A stretch of 64,000 nucleotides of DNA from NCBI RefSeq assembly GCF_020567525.1, contig NZ_JAJCVI010000001.1, positions 558,001 through 622,000 on the forward strand, written 5' to 3'. The stretch's first letter is position 1; every line of letters starts with the position of its first letter. Below are positions 24,748-33,890 of this stretch, one piece after another. A model generated the notes under the pieces. The model was not told the DNA's origin. It made no database searches and saw nothing but the letters and a program-made list of their open reading frames with translations. A program made the position numbers and the translations under genes. The DNA is from Halorubellus salinus (GTDB taxonomy: Archaea; Halobacteriota; Halobacteria; Halobacteriales; Natrialbaceae).

Positions 24748-26133
24748 ATGAGTCACGACGTGTCGTTCCTCGAGGACCTCGAGGTCGACGGCGAGACGTC
24801 GACGTCGGCGGGGACGCGCGAATCGCACGCCGCGGACTGGGGGACGGCCGACGGCGACGGCGTCACGCCGGACGCCGTCGTCTATCCCGGGTCGACCAGC
24901 GACGTCTCGCGGGTGCTTTCGGCCGCGAGCGAGCGCGGCGTCCCGGTGACGCCGTACGCCGCCGGTACGGGCCTGGAGGGGAACGCCGTCCCCGTCGACG
25001 CGGGCATCAGCATGGACCTCTCGCGGATGGACGCCATCCTCGACGTGCGCCCGGGCGACTTCCAGATGGACGTCCAGCCGGGCGTCATGGGTTCCGCGGT
25101 CGACGACCGCGCGGGCGAGGACGGATTGTGGTTCCCGCCGCTCCCGTCCTCGGGCGACATCTCCACCACCGGTGGGATGGTCGCGACCGACGCGGGCGGC
25201 ATGGGGACCGTGAAGTACGGCGAGGTGGCCGATTGGCTCGTTCGCCTGGAGGTCGTGCTCGCGGACGGGACGATAGTGGAGACGGGGACGCGCGCGGTGA
25301 AGTCGAGCGCCGGCTACAACCTCACGGAGCTCGTCGTCGGGAGCGAAGGCACCCTGGGGGTGGTCACCGAGGTGACGCTCGAACTCGACGGGCGGCCGCG
25401 ACAGGTTCGCGGCGGCCGCGCGGTCTTCGCGGACCTGGACGACGCTGCGGCGGCGGTCACGGACGCCGTCCAGTCCGGGGTCGACGTCGCGAAGCTCGAG
25501 CTCGTCGACGAGACGAGTGCGCGGATGGCGAACGCGTACGCGGGCACCGACCTCCCGGACGCGCCGACGGTGTTCGTCGAGTTCCACGCCGACCACGGCG
25601 TCGACGAGGAGGTCCGGTACTGTCGGGAGGTATTCGACGCGCACGACCCGCTACGGTTCGAGCTGGCGGCCGACGGCGAGGGCATGAGCGACCTCTGGCA
25701 GGCGCGCAGGGACCTCGCGTTCGCCATCCGGAGCTACGACCCCGAGTTGACGCCGCTGCATCCCGGCGACGTCACGGTCCCCATCAGCGAGTACGGCACC
25801 ATCGTCCGGTACGCCAAGCGCCTCGCCGCCGAGCACGACGTCGTCGTCCCGTGCTTCGGGCACGCCGGCGACGGGAACGTCCACTACTCGGTCCTCGTCG
25901 ACGAGGACGACCCCGAGGCAGTCGCGGTCGGCGAGGACGTCTATCGACGCATCGTCGAGAAAGCGATCGACCTTGGCGGAACGTCGACGGGCGAACACGG
26001 CATCGGGCGCGGAAAACGCCAGTACCTCGAACGCGAACGCGGCCCCGGCGCCGTCGACGCCATGCGGCGCGTCAAGCGCGCGCTCGACCCCGACGGCATC
26101 CTCAACCCCGGGAAGGTACTCCCCGAGGACTGA
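24748..26133 (+). CDS. FAD-linked oxidase, GlcD/D-lactate dehydrogenase type
   Basis: 461 residues. FAD-binding type 4 (PCMH/VAO) domain: VVYPGSTSDVSRVLSAASERGVPVTPYAAGTGLEGNAVP, DLSRMD, SSGDISTTGGMVATDAGG and YNLTELVVGSEGTLGVVTEVTL. The C-terminal FAD-oxidase domain ends with CFGHAGDGNVHYSVLVD and STGEHGIGRGKR, the metal/FAD motifs of glycolate and D-lactate dehydrogenases. Start at 24748 (MSHDVSFLEDL) follows the tandem repeat; the longer frame reads into that repeat. No GlcE/GlcF partner is adjacent, so a single-subunit D-2-hydroxyacid dehydrogenase is likelier. Confidence 0.88.
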   Translation: MSHDVSFLEDLEVDGETSTSAGTRESHAADWGTADGDGVTPDAVVYPGSTSDVSRVLSAASERGVPVTPYAAGTGLEGNAVPVDAGISMDLSRMDAILDVRPGDFQMDVQPGVMGSAVDDRAGEDGLWFPPLPSSGDISTTGGMVATDAGGMGTVKYGEVADWLVRLEVVLADGTIVETGTRAVKSSAGYNLTELVVGSEGTLGVVTEVTLELDGRPRQVRGGRAVFADLDDAAAAVTDAVQSGVDVAKLELVDETSARMANAYAGTDLPDAPTVFVEFHADHGVDEEVRYCREVFDAHDPLRFELAADGEGMSDLWQARRDLAFAIRSYDPELTPLHPGDVTVPISEYGTIVRYAKRLAAEHDVVVPCFGHAGDGNVHYSVLVDEDDPEAVAVGEDVYRRIVEKAIDLGGTSTGEHGIGRGKRQYLERERGPGAVDAMRRVKRALDPDGILNPGKVLPED

Positions 26134-26165
26134 GCGCAGCGCAGTCACGTCCGAGCGACGCCCGA

Positions 26166-26654
26166 TCAGGTCTCGTACTCGCGTGCTCGCTCGCGGTCGC
26201 TACGGGCTGCGCGGTCGGTCGCGCGAACGCCCTCGCGGTCGACGCGGTCGCGGACGTCCTCGACCGACTCGTTCTCCAGCAGGGTCGCGGTCCGGCGCTC
26301 GAACTCGGCCTCGTCGATCTCGCCGCGCGCGTACCGGCCCTTCAGTTCCTCCAGCGCCGCCTCGTCGTCGGACTGCGTCTCGGGTGTCCGTCTCGCCCCA
26401 CCGAACAACCGTCCGACGAACGACTGGGCCGCCGAGTTCTCCGAGAGCACGCCGGCGAGGGGCAGGAGGAGCAACCAGCCGACGACGAATATCGGCGCGG
26501 TCAGACCGCCGTAGCCGACGACCGCGCTGGTGACGCCGAGGCCGAGCGTGCCGACGGCGATGACGCCGGCCAGGGACTCCAGGATCTCGTGGCCGACCGC
26601 CTGCGCGTCGCGGTCGCCGTCGTCGGCGACGGCTCCGGGTTCGGGGTCGCTCAT
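26166..26654 (-). CDS. Two-TM protein with C-terminal SHOCT motif
   Basis: 162 residues. Two hydrophobic segments (about 30-50 and 55-75), then a SHOCT-type short helical module ALEELKGRYARGEIDEAEFE about 110-130 and a charged tail. SHOCT modules are common at the C-termini of haloarchaeal membrane proteins and probably mediate oligomerisation. Start at 26654 is preferred over nine codons earlier because it opens with a typical acidic MSDPEP. It converges on the FAD-oxidase gene. Confidence 0.75.
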   Translation of the reverse strand: MSDPEPGAVADDGDRDAQAVGHEILESLAGVIAVGTLGLGVTSAVVGYGGLTAPIFVVGWLLLLPLAGVLSENSAAQSFVGRLFGGARRTPETQSDDEAALEELKGRYARGEIDEAEFERRTATLLENESVEDVRDRVDREGVRATDRAARSDRERAREYET

Positions 26655-26945
26655 GGACGCGAGTAGTCGCGCCGGCGTCAAATTTGTACTCCTTCCGAGC
26701 GGGTTCCCGCGCGTCGACGTCGCTCGTCGACGCGACTAGGCCCGGGTTATCGAGACCCCGGCGAGGAGTGGCGAGCCGATAACGGCATCGTACCGGGCTC
26801 GAACCGGTCGTCCGACGGAGCCGGCCACCGGAACGTCGCGGTCGCGCCAAGCACGTGACACGACGGGGGACGAGCGCGCGTCGACCGATGCCCGCGGCCG
26901 ATAAGACGCTTGTAACTAACCCGGACCTGGCCGGTGTATTACGGC
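26655..26945. other. 291-bp divergent intergenic region
   Basis: Between the SHOCT protein and CetZ genes. Contains GTAACTAA (26912-26919), a TATA-like box about 27 bases ahead of the CetZ start chosen here. A tRNA T-arm-like stretch on the minus strand (ACCGGTTCGAGCCCGGT) occurs near 26790-26806 but no acceptor or anticodon arm can be matched to it. Confidence 0.45.
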
Positions 26946-28118
26946 ATGAAACTGGCGCTCATCGGGTTCGGGAACGCCGGCAGCAAGATCGTCGACGAGT
27001 TGCTGTACCACGAGCACGAGCAGGACCTGGACTACGTCCGGGCGGCGCTGGCCATCAACTCGGCGCGCACGGACCTCGCGAAGCTCGACTACGTCCCGCC
27101 GGAGCAGCAGCTGCTCATCGGGCAGACCCACGAGCGCGTGAAGGGCCAGGGCGTCGGCGCGGACCCCGAGCTCGGTGCGGAGGTGACGCGACAGGACCTC
27201 CACGAGGTCGAGCGAGCGCTCGACGAGATCCCGCTGTACGACGTGGACGCGTTCCTCGTCGCCGCCGGCCTGGGCGGCGGCACCGGGAGCGGCGGCGCGC
27301 CCGTGCTCGCGTCCGGGCTGCGAGCGAAGTTCGACGAACCAGTGTACGGACTCGGCGTCCTCCCGAGCGACGAAGAGGGCGGGCGCGCGGCGTTCAACGC
27401 CGCGCGGTCCTTCCAGTCGTTCGTCGAGGGCGCGGACAACGTCCTCCTGTTCGACAACGACGCCTGGCGGGGGAACGAGGACACCGTCGGCGCGGGCTAC
27501 GAGCGAACGAACCGCGAGATCGCGACCCGGCTCGGGACGCTGTTCGCGGCGGGGAACGTCGGCGAGGAGGTCGCGGAGAACGCGATGGACGCGAGCGACA
27601 TCCGGCGGACGCTCGCGACCGGTGGCGTGTCCACGATCGCGTACGCCGAGACGGGGCTGTCTCCCGGGACCGTCGAGTCGAAGGGGCTGCTGTCGCGGTT
27701 CAAGCGGAACGGAGCCACCGAGAACGTGGATTCGGCCCAGAAGGTGAGTGGGCTGGTGCGGCAGGCGATCCAGTCGCGGTTGACGTGTCCGGCGGACGTG
27801 TCGTCGGTCGAGCGGTCGTTGATCGTCGTCGCTGGGCCGTCCGAGGAGTTCTCGCGGAAGGGCTTGGAGCGTGCGCGCCAGTGGGTCGAGCAGCAGACCG
27901 ATAGCATGGACGTGCTCGCGGGCGACAGCCCGCAGCCGTCGGCCGAGGGCCTCTCGGCGGTGGTGGTGTTGTCGAACCCGACGGACGTGGAGCGCGTCGA
28001 CCAGCTCCAGGGGCGGGCGGTGGACGCGAAGGGGAACATGGAGGCCCAGGAGGAGGCACGGGAGGACGCGATCGAGGACCTCATTACGGACGAGGGCGGG
28101 GAGCTCGACCCGATCTGA
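26946..28118 (+). CDS. cetZ: CetZ-family tubulin-like GTPase
   Basis: 390 residues. N-terminal MKLALIGFGNAGSKIVDELL (GTP-binding), tubulin signature GLGGGTGSGGAPV near 105-115, YGLGVLPSDEEGG, LLFDNDAW and LATGGVSTIAY in the order seen in CetZ proteins. Start at 26946 is preferred to a GTG four codons upstream because the family starts MKL and a TATA-like box lies about 27 bases before it. CetZ proteins control cell shape and motility in haloarchaea. Several paralogues usually coexist; this one is clearly CetZ rather than FtsZ, but which subgroup is not decided. Confidence 0.9.
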   Translation: MKLALIGFGNAGSKIVDELLYHEHEQDLDYVRAALAINSARTDLAKLDYVPPEQQLLIGQTHERVKGQGVGADPELGAEVTRQDLHEVERALDEIPLYDVDAFLVAAGLGGGTGSGGAPVLASGLRAKFDEPVYGLGVLPSDEEGGRAAFNAARSFQSFVEGADNVLLFDNDAWRGNEDTVGAGYERTNREIATRLGTLFAAGNVGEEVAENAMDASDIRRTLATGGVSTIAYAETGLSPGTVESKGLLSRFKRNGATENVDSAQKVSGLVRQAIQSRLTCPADVSSVERSLIVVAGPSEEFSRKGLERARQWVEQQTDSMDVLAGDSPQPSAEGLSAVVVLSNPTDVERVDQLQGRAVDAKGNMEAQEEAREDAIEDLITDEGGELDPI

Positions 28119-28464
28119 CGTCGCCGGCCGGGGCGTGGAAACGACGGCTTAGCGGTCGCCGGCGTGCGGTCGCCGACCCGGTTCGTTGCTCGTTCGTCGC
28201 GGAGTCGACGCCGAGAAAGGCGGCGTTTGTCCGGCCCGCATACATCTTGTGAACTAATAACAAAGACGGCGAGTTCCCCTGTTCGAGACGTCCGCTCCCG
28301 CTGGAGCGGTCGCCACAGATGAGGACGACACACCCAACGAGCCCGAGCCGTCGGGCACCGACAGCACGAACAGCACGCACGACTCGGACAGCGCGGACAC
28401 CACGGAATCCACGGACGACACGAGCAGCACCGGGACGCGTCGCGCGGGACGGAGGTGGTGACGC
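28119..28464. other. 346-bp region after cetZ, with a startless open frame
   Basis: Frame 28261-28461 (+) is open and encodes a Ser/Thr/Asp-rich, glycoprotein-like tail (e.g. DSTNSTHDSDSADTTE) ending three bases before the next GTG start, but no ATG, GTG or TTG is available after the upstream stop. It may be a decayed remnant or a non-coding coincidence. AT-rich CTTGTGAACTAATAAC at 28246-28261 may be promoter sequence. Confidence 0.4.
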
Positions 28465-29556
28465 GTGACCGACGACGCGAGGGACCCGGCGGTCAGCCGC
28501 CGGCAGACGCTCACGCTCGGTGCGGGCGCGCTCGCCGCGGGAGCGCTCGGCGCGAGTGCGCTAGGGCAGCAGGGAGGCGACGGCGGTGACGGCGGTGACG
28601 GCGGCGGCCAGCAGGGCCGCGTCTACCGCGTCACCGTCGCGAACCTCACGCGAGGGCAGCCGTTCACGCCACCAGCGGTCGCGCTCCACCAGCCGTCCGT
28701 CGAGGTGTTCTCGGTCGGCGACGCCGCGAACGCGCCGACCCAGGAGCTCGCGGAGAACGGGAACCTCGTCCCGCTCCTGGACCTCATCGAGAGCACGCCC
28801 GAGATCAGGGCCGCAGCCGCCGGCGGGTCGCCGCTCGTCCCCGAAGACGACCCGGCCGACACCGGCCTGCCGTACTACGCGACGCTGCGGTTGTCGGCGG
28901 ACGCGAGCGCGACCCACCTGACGTTCGCGAGCATGCTCATCGCGACGAACGACGGTATCGTCGGCCTCGACACCGTCGAACTCCCCGAGGACCTGAACGA
29001 GTCGGTGACGTACTACGCGAACGGCTACGACGTCGGCACCGAGGAGAACACGGAACGGTTCGAGGACCTGGTGCCGCCCGCGAAGACGCTCATCCTCGGC
29101 GGCGAACCCGAAGGCACCACCGAGACGGACTCGGAGCTGGCGACCGACGGCGTCATCCAACCCCATCCCGGCATCCAGGGCGTCGGGGACCTGCCGCCGG
29201 AATTGTACGACTGGCGCGAGCCCGCCGCACTCGTCCAGGTCGAACGCATCGCGCCCACGGCCACCGAACCGACGACGACCACGGGCACCGCCACCGAGAC
29301 CGAGACAGGGACCGAGACGGAGACGGAGACCGAGGAAGAGACCGAGACGGAAACCGAGGAGGAGACCGGGACCGAGGAGGAGACCGGGACCGAGACGGAG
29401 ACCGAGGAGGATACCGAGACGGAGACCGAGGAGGATACCGAGACTGAGACAGAGACGGAGGAGGAGACCGAGACTGAGACAGAGACGGAGGAGGAGACCG
29501 AGACTGAGACAGAGACGGAGGAGGAGACCGAGACTGAGACCGGGACTGTGAGGTAG
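28465..29556 (+). CDS. Tat-exported spondin-domain protein with Thr/Glu repeat tail
   Basis: 363 residues, GTG start. Twin-arginine signal SRRQTLTLGAGALAAG, a Gly/Asp linker, then a spondin-N-like domain (about 50-255): YRVTVANLTRGQPFTPPAVALHQP and GLPYYATLRLSADA are typical. From about residue 265 the chain is almost only Thr and Glu, encoded by a 6-bp/30-bp tandem repeat. Such T/E-rich segments usually span the cell-wall layer before a PGF-CTERM anchor, but no anchor helix follows; the protein ends GTVR. Secreted or surface-associated; ligand unknown. Confidence 0.8.
   Translation: MTDDARDPAVSRRQTLTLGAGALAAGALGASALGQQGGDGGDGGDGGGQQGRVYRVTVANLTRGQPFTPPAVALHQPSVEVFSVGDAANAPTQELAENGNLVPLLDLIESTPEIRAAAAGGSPLVPEDDPADTGLPYYATLRLSADASATHLTFASMLIATNDGIVGLDTVELPEDLNESVTYYANGYDVGTEENTERFEDLVPPAKTLILGGEPEGTTETDSELATDGVIQPHPGIQGVGDLPPELYDWREPAALVQVERIAPTATEPTTTTGTATETETGTETETETEEETETETEEETGTEEETGTETETEEDTETETEEDTETETETEEETETETETEEETETETETEEETETETGTVR
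29286..29553 (+). repeat. Coding minisatellite (Thr-Glu), with three perfect 30-bp units
   Basis: Hexamers of the GAGACC/GAGACG kind; 29441-29530 are three identical 30-bp units encoding ten residues of alternating Thr/Glu. All units are multiples of three, so copy-number change alters tail length, not frame. Confidence 0.85.
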
Positions 29557-29658
29557 ACCGAGACGAGCACGAGCGTCTGGACGCGATCGACGGCGCGTAG
29601 GGGCTGGGCGTCGGAGACGAGGGCGGCGCGAGTAGCCGGGGGTCGCTCCCCGGCGCCG

Positions 29659-31359
29659 TCAGTCGTGGACGGGGACGTCGAAAACGACCGGGCCGGTCGT
29701 CGAGACCGCGTCCGAGAGCGCCGCTTCCAGGTCCGCGTCGGCGTCCACGAGGCGGCCGTCGACGCCGTTCGCGCTCGCGCTCGCCGCGATGTCGACCGGC
29801 GGGTCGAAGTCCATGCCGACGAAGTCGTCGGCGGTCTCGTCGTCGCCGAACATCGCGCGCTGGTTGTCCTTGAGGATGCGGTAGTTCCGGTTGTCGACGA
29901 CGACGACCGTCAGGTCCACGTCGAGCGAGGCGGCGAGCTGGACGCTCTGGGGATAGTACAGGTACGAGCCGTCGCCGACGAACCCGACGACGTCCCGGCG
30001 CTCGTCCGCGGGTCGCATCGACTCGGCGAGCGCCGCGCCGACGCTCGCGGGGAGGCCGTACCCGAGGCCGCCGCCCTTGTTCGACGCGAGGTCACCGGGT
30101 TCGAAGTCCCAGCGCGAGAGGAGCGCGTACTTCGCGGTGACGCCCTCGTCGACGACGTACGCCTCGGGAACGACCGCGTTCAGGGCGTCCACGAGGTCGG
30201 CCTTCGACGGCCGCGGGTCCTCAACGTCCGATTCCGCGAGGTCCGCGACCTTCCGCTCGGCGAACGTCTTCATCGCGGCGACGCCGTCCAGGCGCTTCTG
30301 GCGTTCCTCGCCGTCGACGCGCTCGCGGACGCGCTCCGCGAGGTCCGTCATGAGGAGGCCGAGGTCGCCCGTGACGCCCGTCCCTGGCTGGTTCTTCGCG
30401 ACCTCCCAGGTATCGGTCGCGAGGTGGATGCAGGTCGGGTCACCCGGAACGAGAGGGTCATCGTGGTCCCAGAGCGTCGTGTTCGTGGACACGCCCGCGA
30501 ACACGAGCGTGTCCGTGTTCAGGAGCGCTTGCGCGAACTCCTCGCTCGGCGGGATGTGACTCACCCACTGGTCGTGGTCGGTCGGGAACGACGCCTCGCT
30601 CGACAGTATCTCGCCGTGCACGCGCATCCCCGCGGCCTCCGCGAGGTCGACGGCGGCCTGAACGGGGTCGACGGGCGACGAGGCGGCGTGGCGCGGGACG
30701 TGGTCGCCGACGACGAGCACCGGGTCGTTCGCGGCCGCGAGGCGCTCGGCGGCCTCCTCGAGCGCGGCGGGGTCGCCCCGGCCCGCGTTCTGGACGCGGC
30801 CACCGATGGGTTCCGGACTGGCGTCGGTCTCCGCGCGCATGACGTCGAGCGGGAGCGCGAGGAACACGGGACCGGTCGGGGGCGTGCACGCGACGCGGAA
30901 CGCGCGCCGGAGCATCGTCGGGAGCGCTTCGACGTCGAGGACCTCCGCGCTCCACTTCGTGAACTGGTCGGTCATCGCGACCATGTCGCCGTCGAGGATG
31001 GGTTCCTCGTGGCGGAACCCGCGACCGTGCGCGCCCGCCGTGACGACGAGTGGCGCACCCGTGACGCTCGCGTCGTAGAGGTTCCCGAGCCCGTGCGCGG
31101 TCCCCGGTGCCACGTGGAGGTTCACCACGCCCGCCGGGAGCCCGTCGAGCTCGTCGGCGTACGCGAGCCGCGTCGATGCGTACCCCGCCGCGGCGCCGAC
31201 CGCGACGTCCTCGTGCAGGCCGAGCGCGTACGCGACGTCGCTGTCCGCGAGCGCTCGCGTCACCGGCAGTTCCGTCGTCCCCGGGTTCCCGAAGACGTGC
31301 TCGATACCGTACGTCTCGAGCGTGTCGACGAACAGGTCAGCGCCCGTGTACTCGGTCAT
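29659..31359 (-). CDS. Thiamine diphosphate-dependent decarboxylase/synthase, benzoylformate decarboxylase-like
   Basis: 566 residues of the POX/ALS family. PYR domain with the activating Glu in LGLHEDVAVGAAAGYA and FGNPGTTELP near the N-terminus; central NAD/FAD-like domain about 190-330; PP domain with the ThDP/Mg motif GDGSYLYYPQ...NRNY about 450-480. FGNPGTTELP and the overall order resemble benzoylformate decarboxylase more than acetolactate synthase. Start at 31359 opens directly with MTEYTGADLF. No operon partner identifies the 2-oxo acid used. Confidence 0.85.
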   Translation of the reverse strand: MTEYTGADLFVDTLETYGIEHVFGNPGTTELPVTRALADSDVAYALGLHEDVAVGAAAGYASTRLAYADELDGLPAGVVNLHVAPGTAHGLGNLYDASVTGAPLVVTAGAHGRGFRHEEPILDGDMVAMTDQFTKWSAEVLDVEALPTMLRRAFRVACTPPTGPVFLALPLDVMRAETDASPEPIGGRVQNAGRGDPAALEEAAERLAAANDPVLVVGDHVPRHAASSPVDPVQAAVDLAEAAGMRVHGEILSSEASFPTDHDQWVSHIPPSEEFAQALLNTDTLVFAGVSTNTTLWDHDDPLVPGDPTCIHLATDTWEVAKNQPGTGVTGDLGLLMTDLAERVRERVDGEERQKRLDGVAAMKTFAERKVADLAESDVEDPRPSKADLVDALNAVVPEAYVVDEGVTAKYALLSRWDFEPGDLASNKGGGLGYGLPASVGAALAESMRPADERRDVVGFVGDGSYLYYPQSVQLAASLDVDLTVVVVDNRNYRILKDNQRAMFGDDETADDFVGMDFDPPVDIAASASANGVDGRLVDADADLEAALSDAVSTTGPVVFDVPVHD

Positions 31360-31497
31360 GCCACACGCCACGTAGCCCTCCCTCTAAGCGGTTTGGCCGA
31401 GCGCACGTCACTGTCGACCGCCGCGACCACGGGTCGCGTTCTCACGCTCGAAGAACCACGCCCTCGCTATATGCTCGCTGCGCGCGTCTAGACGCGT

Positions 31498-31875
31498 ATG
31501 AGCCCAACTACCCGAAACTCCTACACCGTCGGTATCGGTATCGTCTTCGGTGCAGCACTCGGCCTCCTCGCCGCGTTCATGCTCGACTTCGACATCGCGC
31601 TCGGCACCGCGTACGGCGCGAGCACCGGCATCATCGTCGCCGCCGCCGTCGTCGCGGTCGCAACCCACGAGAACCGGCTCGCGCTCGGCACGCTCGCCGG
31701 CCTCCTCGTGGGTACCGGCGTCGGCGCCGTCGCCGCGTGGAGCGTCGACCTCGACCCGCTCGGCGGCGCGCTCGCCGGCGCAATCGTCGGGTTCTCGCTC
31801 GGCGCGATGCTCGCACTCACCGCGCCGCGCGACGACCGCGGCCCCCTCGCACCGAAAGTCAGACACGGCCGGTGA
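31498..31875 (+). CDS. Small hydrophobic membrane protein
   Basis: 125 residues, Gly/Ala-rich, with four hydrophobic segments (about 9-30, 33-55, 62-82, 88-108) and a basic C-terminal tail. Glycine-zipper-like spacing (GTLAGLLVGTGVGAV, GALAGAIVGFSLGA) is visible. Single gene between two opposing units. No family recognised. Confidence 0.6.
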   Translation: MSPTTRNSYTVGIGIVFGAALGLLAAFMLDFDIALGTAYGASTGIIVAAAVVAVATHENRLALGTLAGLLVGTGVGAVAAWSVDLDPLGGALAGAIVGFSLGAMLALTAPRDDRGPLAPKVRHGR

Positions 31876-31911
31876 ACGCCGGCCTCCTTCTCGCTGTCGT
31901 CGAGTCCCCAG

Positions 31912-33669
31912 TCACGACTCCCGGTCGTCGCCGCCGTCAGCGGCCGCCACGCCGTCCGCCCGTCCGCTCGACGCGGCGCTCGGTCCCACGTCTGCGACGC
32001 ACTCGGCGATGTCGAGGACGGCGTCGCCGTCGTCGTCGAACTCGACCCCGCCTCCGAGCGACCGGACGCCCCACTTCACGAGCCAGAGCGACAGCCCGCT
32101 CGCGTGCTCGAGGGGCGTCTCCTCGCCGCGCCGAACGACCTCGTACTCCGACGCCGGGATGCCCGACCCGTCGTCGCTCGCACGGATCGTCAGGTCGCCC
32201 TCGAACGTGAACGCGCGCACCGAGATGACGTCGTCGCCGTAGTGCGCGAGCGCGTCCACGAGGTCCGCGACGACCGCCTCGAACACGACCGCGTCCACGT
32301 CCAACTGCACGGCCCGGGACGGCGTGTAGACGTCCACGGTCGCGTCCGGGTGCTCGTCGGTGACGCGCTCGACGGCACCGTCGAGGAGGGCCGCGAGCGC
32401 GTACGTGTTCGCGTCGTCGTCCCGGGACATGATGCGTTCGACCTCGCGTGCCTTCTGCCCGAGTTCGTCGAGCGTGCCCGCGGCGGTCGATATCTCGGTC
32501 GCCATCGACGCCGCGCCGTCGTCGAGCTGGCGTTCCACCATCGTCGCGTACCCCGAGATGACGTTCACCTCCGTCCGGAGGTTGTGCCGGAGGACGCGAT
32601 TCAGGACCTCCAGACGCTGCTGGGCGTCCCGGTGCTCGGTGATGTCCCGGAACACGAGCGTCCGCCCGATGATCGACCCGTACCGGTCGTGGACGGGTGA
32701 CACAGTCACCTCGTACACGCTCCCGTCGTTCACGACCTCGAACAGGTCCTCCTCGGGAGCGAGCGTGACGCCCGCGACCGACGACAGGGACGCGCCGAGC
32801 GCTCGGTGGCGGTCGAGGTCGAAGCGTTTCGAGGCCGCCGCGTTGACGTCGACGACGCGCTCGGCGTCGTCCACGACGACGACCGCGTCCCGCATGTCCG
32901 AGACGAGCGCGCTCGCGCCCCGGCGACGCGTCGCCGGCACGAAGTCCAGTAGGTCGTACCGGAAGATGGCGTTCGCGAACAAGAGGGCGGTGAGCGGGAG
33001 CGTGAACGGCAGGAGGTCGATGCCGGGGATGGGTTCGGAGCCGAGGACCGCGACGACGTTCCCGACCCACGGGAAGAGCGCGCCGACGACGAGGCTCGCG
33101 GCCTGCTGCTTGTAGAGCCGGTCGAACCGGACGACGAACTCGAAGAGGATGGCGACGCCCGTGATGAAGCAGACGTACGCGACGACGATGAAGAGGACGT
33201 ACAGTGGTCCCTGGCCGTGCATGAGGAACGTGTGTCCCATCCATTCGGTCGCGGTGGTCGTCGGGTAGAAGAGGTCGCCGAAGCGCGCGACGAGGAGCGT
33301 CTCCGAGACGGGCATCGCGTGCGCGACCGCGGCGGCGACCGCGAGCGCGGGGACGACGGAGAGCGAGACGACGACGCGTCGCGTCAGGTACTCGGGGCGC
33401 CCGGAGTACTCGAGCGCGAACAGCAGCCAGACGACGGGGAGCGGTGCGATGGCGAACCACTGCGCGGCGCCGAGCGCTGACCGGAGCGTGCCCTCCTGGA
33501 TGGGGAGGCTGAACGCGTACAGGAACGCGTACCCCGTCATCGTCGCGGCGAGGAACGCGAACGTCCGCGCCCCCGGGCGGTCCCGTCGCCTGTACCCGAG
33601 GTACGCGAGCGACCCGGTCGCTACGCCGGCGACCACGAGCACGCCACTGAGGAACGGGAACCCACCCAC
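31912..33669 (-). CDS. 7TM sensor histidine kinase (HisKA_7TM type)
   Basis: 585 residues. Seven hydrophobic segments occupy the first 230 residues (histidine kinase N-terminal 7TM module), then a PAS domain (about 245-345), the phosphorylation helix NRVLRHNLRTEV with the H-box His, and a HATPase domain with ASDDGSGIPASE. The N-box Asn and a clear second Gly box are weak, which may limit catalysis. GTG at 33669 is chosen: the longer ATG form (33726) would add an Arg-rich segment in front of an N-terminus that should be outside the cell. An ATG start cannot be excluded. Confidence 0.82.
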   Translation of the reverse strand: MGGFPFLSGVLVVAGVATGSLAYLGYRRRDRPGARTFAFLAATMTGYAFLYAFSLPIQEGTLRSALGAAQWFAIAPLPVVWLLFALEYSGRPEYLTRRVVVSLSVVPALAVAAAVAHAMPVSETLLVARFGDLFYPTTTATEWMGHTFLMHGQGPLYVLFIVVAYVCFITGVAILFEFVVRFDRLYKQQAASLVVGALFPWVGNVVAVLGSEPIPGIDLLPFTLPLTALLFANAIFRYDLLDFVPATRRRGASALVSDMRDAVVVVDDAERVVDVNAAASKRFDLDRHRALGASLSSVAGVTLAPEEDLFEVVNDGSVYEVTVSPVHDRYGSIIGRTLVFRDITEHRDAQQRLEVLNRVLRHNLRTEVNVISGYATMVERQLDDGAASMATEISTAAGTLDELGQKAREVERIMSRDDDANTYALAALLDGAVERVTDEHPDATVDVYTPSRAVQLDVDAVVFEAVVADLVDALAHYGDDVISVRAFTFEGDLTIRASDDGSGIPASEYEVVRRGEETPLEHASGLSLWLVKWGVRSLGGGVEFDDDGDAVLDIAECVADVGPSAASSGRADGVAAADGGDDRES

Positions 33670-33890
33670 GATACCAGCCTGTGTGGTACGACGTGTCCGA
33701 CGGAGTGGCCTTAAGCTTCCGGCCATCTGTACCGAACCGCGTGGTATCGGGCGATAGTGGACGTGAACGAGCGGTTCGTTAAGTCGCGGGAGTGGAAGCC
33801 GAACGCTTCGGGACGGGGGCGCGACGTGACGCAGGCGGTACTGGACCGGTTACCGGGGTCCGGCCGCGACGGGTCCGGCCGCGAGTCGCC

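Noticed and set aside
26786-26810. tRNA T-arm-like stretch on the minus strand
   Set aside because: No acceptor, D or anticodon arm can be folded around it; chance in GC-rich DNA or a very old remnant.
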